Shown here one piece after another: positions 49,167-51,549 of a stretch of DNA of 51,549 nt (positions are counted from its first letter, which is position 1; each line of letters starts with the position of its first letter). The notes beneath the pieces are model-generated. The model was given only the letters and a program-made list of their open reading frames with translations. It searched no databases and was not told the origin of the DNA. Source of the stretch: DATCSE01 sp036568605 (GTDB lineage Bacteria > Pseudomonadota > Gammaproteobacteria > Burkholderiales > Burkholderiaceae_C). The stretch covers positions 1-51,549 of the forward strand of contig DATCSE010000038.1 of the NCBI GenBank assembly GCA_036568605.1. Reading direction: 5' to 3'. Both the position numbers and the translations under genes were made by a program.

Positions 49167-49180
49167 TGTATGACCATACA
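49167..49180. promoter_or_regulatory. Candidate operator between the ABC operon and the MocR gene
   Basis: TGTATG (49167-49172) and CATACA (49175-49180) form a perfect inverted repeat with a 2-base centre, in the most AT-rich part of the 205-base divergent gap. GntR/MocR regulators bind such sites near their own gene. The position, 42 bases from the ABC start and 150 from the MocR start, allows control of the importer. Confidence 0.55.
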
Positions 49181-49330
49181 ATCAACAAATCAACGCAATT
49201 TAATGACTTATCGTGTGGTACAAACCCGCATGGCGTTTGACCTGTAGCAGACAACAATCGACTTCGACGCTTGCGCGACGCCCGGCCTGGAACAGCTCCG
49301 ACCCGTCGAAGTCATACAAGTGAGACAACA

Positions 49331-50719
49331 ATGCAGCCATTTGCGGACTTCCACCCCGCCGACGACGGCGGCGCCATCTACCAGCAGCTGGCCGACGAGA
49401 TCCAGCGTCGCGTCGCGTCGGGCGAGCTGAAGGCCGGCGACCGCCTGCCGCCGCAGCGCGAGTTCGCGCGCATGCTGGGCGTGAACCTCACGACCGTGAC
49501 GCGCGCCTTCGCCGCGCTGCAGCGACGCGGCGTGGTGGCCAGCCGCCCCGGCCGCGGCTCGGTGGTCAAGGGCAGCACCAAGGAGCTCGCCTTCGCTTCG
49601 GCGCCCGAGCGCGACGCGAGCCTGATCGACCTGAGCGTCAACCGCCCCGCCACGACCGAGTACCTCGAGGCGCTCGCGCGCCTCATGGCGCGTCTGCCGA
49701 AAGACCCGCGCTACGCGGAGCTGCAGGACTTCCATGCGCCCGAAGGCCCGGCCTGGGCCCGCGAGGCAGTGGCGCGCTGGCTCGCGCCGGTACTGGGCGT
49801 CGAGGACGCCCAGCGCGTCGTCGTGACGCACGGCGCGCAGAGCGCGCTCGGCTGCGTGCTGGGCGCCATCGCGCGCGCGGGCGACGTGGTGCTGGCCGAC
49901 GCCATCACCTACCAGGGCATCGCCGCGTTGTGCCGCACGCTGGACATCGACCTGCGTCCGGTCGACATGGACGACGAAGGACTGAACCCCGGGGCGCTCG
50001 AGGCCGCGTGTCTCGAGCACGAGCCGCGCGCGCTCTTCGTCGTGCCTTGCCTGCACAACCCGACCGCCATCACCTTGTCCGCGGCGCGGCGCTCGCGCAT
50101 CGCCGAGATCGCGACGCGGCACGACCTGCTGGTCGTCGAGGACGACGTCTACCGGCCGCTGGTGGCCGATGCGCCGCCCGCGTTCGCGCGCCTCGTGCCC
50201 GAGCGCACGGTGTACGTCACCAGCCTGTCGAAGACCGTCGCGCCGGGCCTGCGCTTCGGCGCCGCGATCGCGCCGCCCGCGCTGGTCGCCGACATCGCGG
50301 CGATGCAGCGCGTGGCCTGCTGGAGCATCGGCCCGTTGAACGCGCTCGTCGCCACCCGGCTGATCGAGGACGGCACGCTGGACCGCATCATCGAGGCGCA
50401 GACCGCCGAGCTGCGCATGCGCCAGGCGCTGCTGCGCGAGGTGCTCGCCGGCTTCGAGGTGCACACCGGCGATGCATCCACGCATGCGTGGCTGAAGCTG
50501 CCCTCGCCGTGGCGCGCAAACGCCTTCGTGACCGTGGCGCGCCAGCGCGGCGTGGCCGTGCTGGCGGCCGACGCCTTCGCGATCGGCCAGCATGCGGTGC
50601 CGCACGCGGTGCGCATCAACGTGGCCGCGGCGCGCTCGCGCGACGATTTGAAGCGCGGGCTCGAGCTGCTGGTCAGCGTGATGCGCAGTGCCGAGCGCCA
50701 CGTCTCCAGCCTGGTCTGA
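49331..50719 (+). CDS. MocR-family regulator (GntR wHTH plus aminotransferase domain)
   Basis: 462 residues. Winged helix at residues ~15-80 (IYQQLADEIQRRVASGELKA, GDRLPPQREFARMLGVNLTT, VTRAFAALQRRGVVASRPGR). The rest is a fold-type I aminotransferase domain: HGAQSALGCVLGAIARAGDV, DLLVVEDDVYRPLV and VTSLSKTVAPGLRFGAA with the PLP lysine Lys301. Such proteins sense an amine or amino acid through PLP. The start at 49331 gives the normal N-terminus. Divergent from the importer and cotranscribed with the DadA-like gene. Confidence 0.95.
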   Translation: MQPFADFHPADDGGAIYQQLADEIQRRVASGELKAGDRLPPQREFARMLGVNLTTVTRAFAALQRRGVVASRPGRGSVVKGSTKELAFASAPERDASLIDLSVNRPATTEYLEALARLMARLPKDPRYAELQDFHAPEGPAWAREAVARWLAPVLGVEDAQRVVVTHGAQSALGCVLGAIARAGDVVLADAITYQGIAALCRTLDIDLRPVDMDDEGLNPGALEAACLEHEPRALFVVPCLHNPTAITLSAARRSRIAEIATRHDLLVVEDDVYRPLVADAPPAFARLVPERTVYVTSLSKTVAPGLRFGAAIAPPALVADIAAMQRVACWSIGPLNALVATRLIEDGTLDRIIEAQTAELRMRQALLREVLAGFEVHTGDASTHAWLKLPSPWRANAFVTVARQRGVAVLAADAFAIGQHAVPHAVRINVAAARSRDDLKRGLELLVSVMRSAERHVSSLV

Positions 50720-50728
50720 GGATGGCCC

Positions 50729-51549
50729 ATGCGTACCGATCATGGCCCGGTCGTGATCATCGGCGCGGGCGTGATCGGCCTGGCGACGGCGCAGCGCCTG
50801 CTCGACGATGGCCGCGAGGTCGTGCTGATCGATCCGGGCGAGCCGGGCGCCGGCGCGTCGTTCGGCAACGCCGGCACGATCGCCGGCTACGGCTGCGTGC
50901 CGGTGGGCACGCCCGCGGTGCTGCGCGCCATCCCGCGCCTGCTGCTCGCGCGCGACAGCCCGTTCGCGATGCCGCCGGCGGCGCTGCCCGCGATGCTGCC
51001 GTGGCTGTGGCGCTTCGTGCGCGCCTCGACGCCGGCCGCGGCGCGTGAGAACGCCGCGGCGCTGGCCGCACTGCTCGCGCAAGCGGGGCCGGCGTGGGAG
51101 CGACGCTGGGCCGCGCTCGGCTGCGAGGACCTGGTCCGCCGCGCGGGCTGCCTGTACGTCTCGCGCGAGGCGCCGGATCGGCAGGCCTTCGACTTCCAGC
51201 TGCGATCGCAGCACGGCGTTCGGCAGGAGGTGCTTTTGCCGGCCGACGTCGCGGCACTCGAACCGGCGCTCGCGGACAGCCGCCGCCACGGCGTTTTCTT
51301 TCCCGATGCGGTGCACCTGTCGTGCCCCGCGACGCTGATGAAGCGCATGGCCGACGATGCGCTGCGCCGCGGCGCGCGGCTGATGCGGGCAAGCGCGACC
51401 GGCCTGCGCCGCGACGGCAGCGCGGCCGTGATCGAGCTCGACGACGCTGGGCGCCGCGACTCGCTGCGCGCCGCGGGCGTGGTGCTCGCCGCCGGCGCTC
51501 ACTCGCGCGCGCTCGCGCGGCAGGCGGGCGAGCGCGTGCCGCTGGACAC
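50729..51549 (+). CDS. DadA-like FAD-dependent D-amino acid/amine oxidoreductase, 3' partial
   Basis: About 273 residues in the window; the gene runs off the end. VVIIGAGVIGLATAQRLLDD (GxGxxG at residues 12-17) binds FAD; DPGEPGAGASFGNAGTIAGY is the DadA-type second motif, and LPWLWRFVRASTPAAA and the LAALLAQAGPAWE region are family-like. AGVVLAAGAHSRALARQAGE is the conserved FAD-binding strand. It starts 9 bases after the MocR stop. With the importer, this suggests uptake and oxidative deamination of an amine or D-amino acid. Confidence 0.93.
   Translation, partial: MRTDHGPVVIIGAGVIGLATAQRLLDDGREVVLIDPGEPGAGASFGNAGTIAGYGCVPVGTPAVLRAIPRLLLARDSPFAMPPAALPAMLPWLWRFVRASTPAAARENAAALAALLAQAGPAWERRWAALGCEDLVRRAGCLYVSREAPDRQAFDFQLRSQHGVRQEVLLPADVAALEPALADSRRHGVFFPDAVHLSCPATLMKRMADDALRRGARLMRASATGLRRDGSAAVIELDDAGRRDSLRAAGVVLAAGAHSRALARQAGERVPLD

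Noticed and set aside
1..51549. CRISPR arrays, insertion sequences, prophage genes
   Set aside because: No regularly spaced direct repeats, transposase, integrase or phage structural genes were seen.

Overview
The window reads as a chromosomal segment of a high-GC, motile beta-proteobacterium, most likely a member of the Burkholderiales of the Rubrivivax/Leptothrix/Roseateles type. This placement is inferred from gene content, gene order, very GC-rich codon use, a PHA-phasin gene and palindromic intergenic repeats; no 16S gene is present. About 57 protein genes and one tRNA-Arg(CCU) can be supported. Almost all other open frames are shadows caused by the GC bias.

Layout. (1) Bases 1-3618: a partial cytidylyltransferase-like gene converges on a two-gene minus-strand unit, a TPR plus GT41 (SPINDLY/OGT-type) protein glycosyltransferase and a hexapeptide acyltransferase. 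(2) Bases 4074-21830: a large flagellar cluster with two near-duplicate flagellins, fliD, fliS, fliT, ycgR, an unknown 96-residue gene, fliE (divergent) and then fliF-G-H-I-J-K-L-M-N-O-P-Q-R. Four good sigma-28 (FliA) type promoters precede flagellin 1, fliD, fliS and the unknown gene. (3) Bases 21955-23816: a small membrane protein, a cytosolic molybdopterin oxidoreductase and a ferredoxin-reductase-like flavoprotein in one operon. (4) Bases 23853-26314: an orphan peptide-type ABC binding protein and a dihaem cytochrome c. (5) Bases 26415-33509: a MoxR ATPase and its VWA partner, separated by about 5 kb holding a VapBC-GNAT operon, a diguanylate cyclase, a phasin, and two membrane proteins. 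(6) Bases 33557-39773: tamA and tamB. (7) tRNA-Arg, then an ArsR-AHSA1-GFA-reductase stretch and assorted small enzymes to 44671. (8) Bases 44691 to the end: a polyamine/opine-type ABC importer divergent from a MocR regulator and a DadA-like oxidase that runs off the window.

How it fits together. The flagellar block contains export gate (FliOPQR), ATPase complex (FliHIJ), C-ring (FliGMN), MS ring (FliF), rod adaptor (FliE), hook ruler (FliK), stator-associated FliL, filament, cap and chaperones, plus the c-di-GMP brake YcgR. A diguanylate cyclase lies elsewhere in the window. The glycosyltransferase next to the flagellins suggests filament O-glycosylation.

Most noteworthy signals: a sigma-28-driven small gene of unknown function; two families of palindromic repeats placed directly before start codons, where they supply the Shine-Dalgarno-like GAGGGG; a repeat that encodes the TamB N-terminus; a lipobox on TamA; and a sigma-28 promoter fused to the terminator of the preceding gene so that the new transcript starts inside the hairpin.
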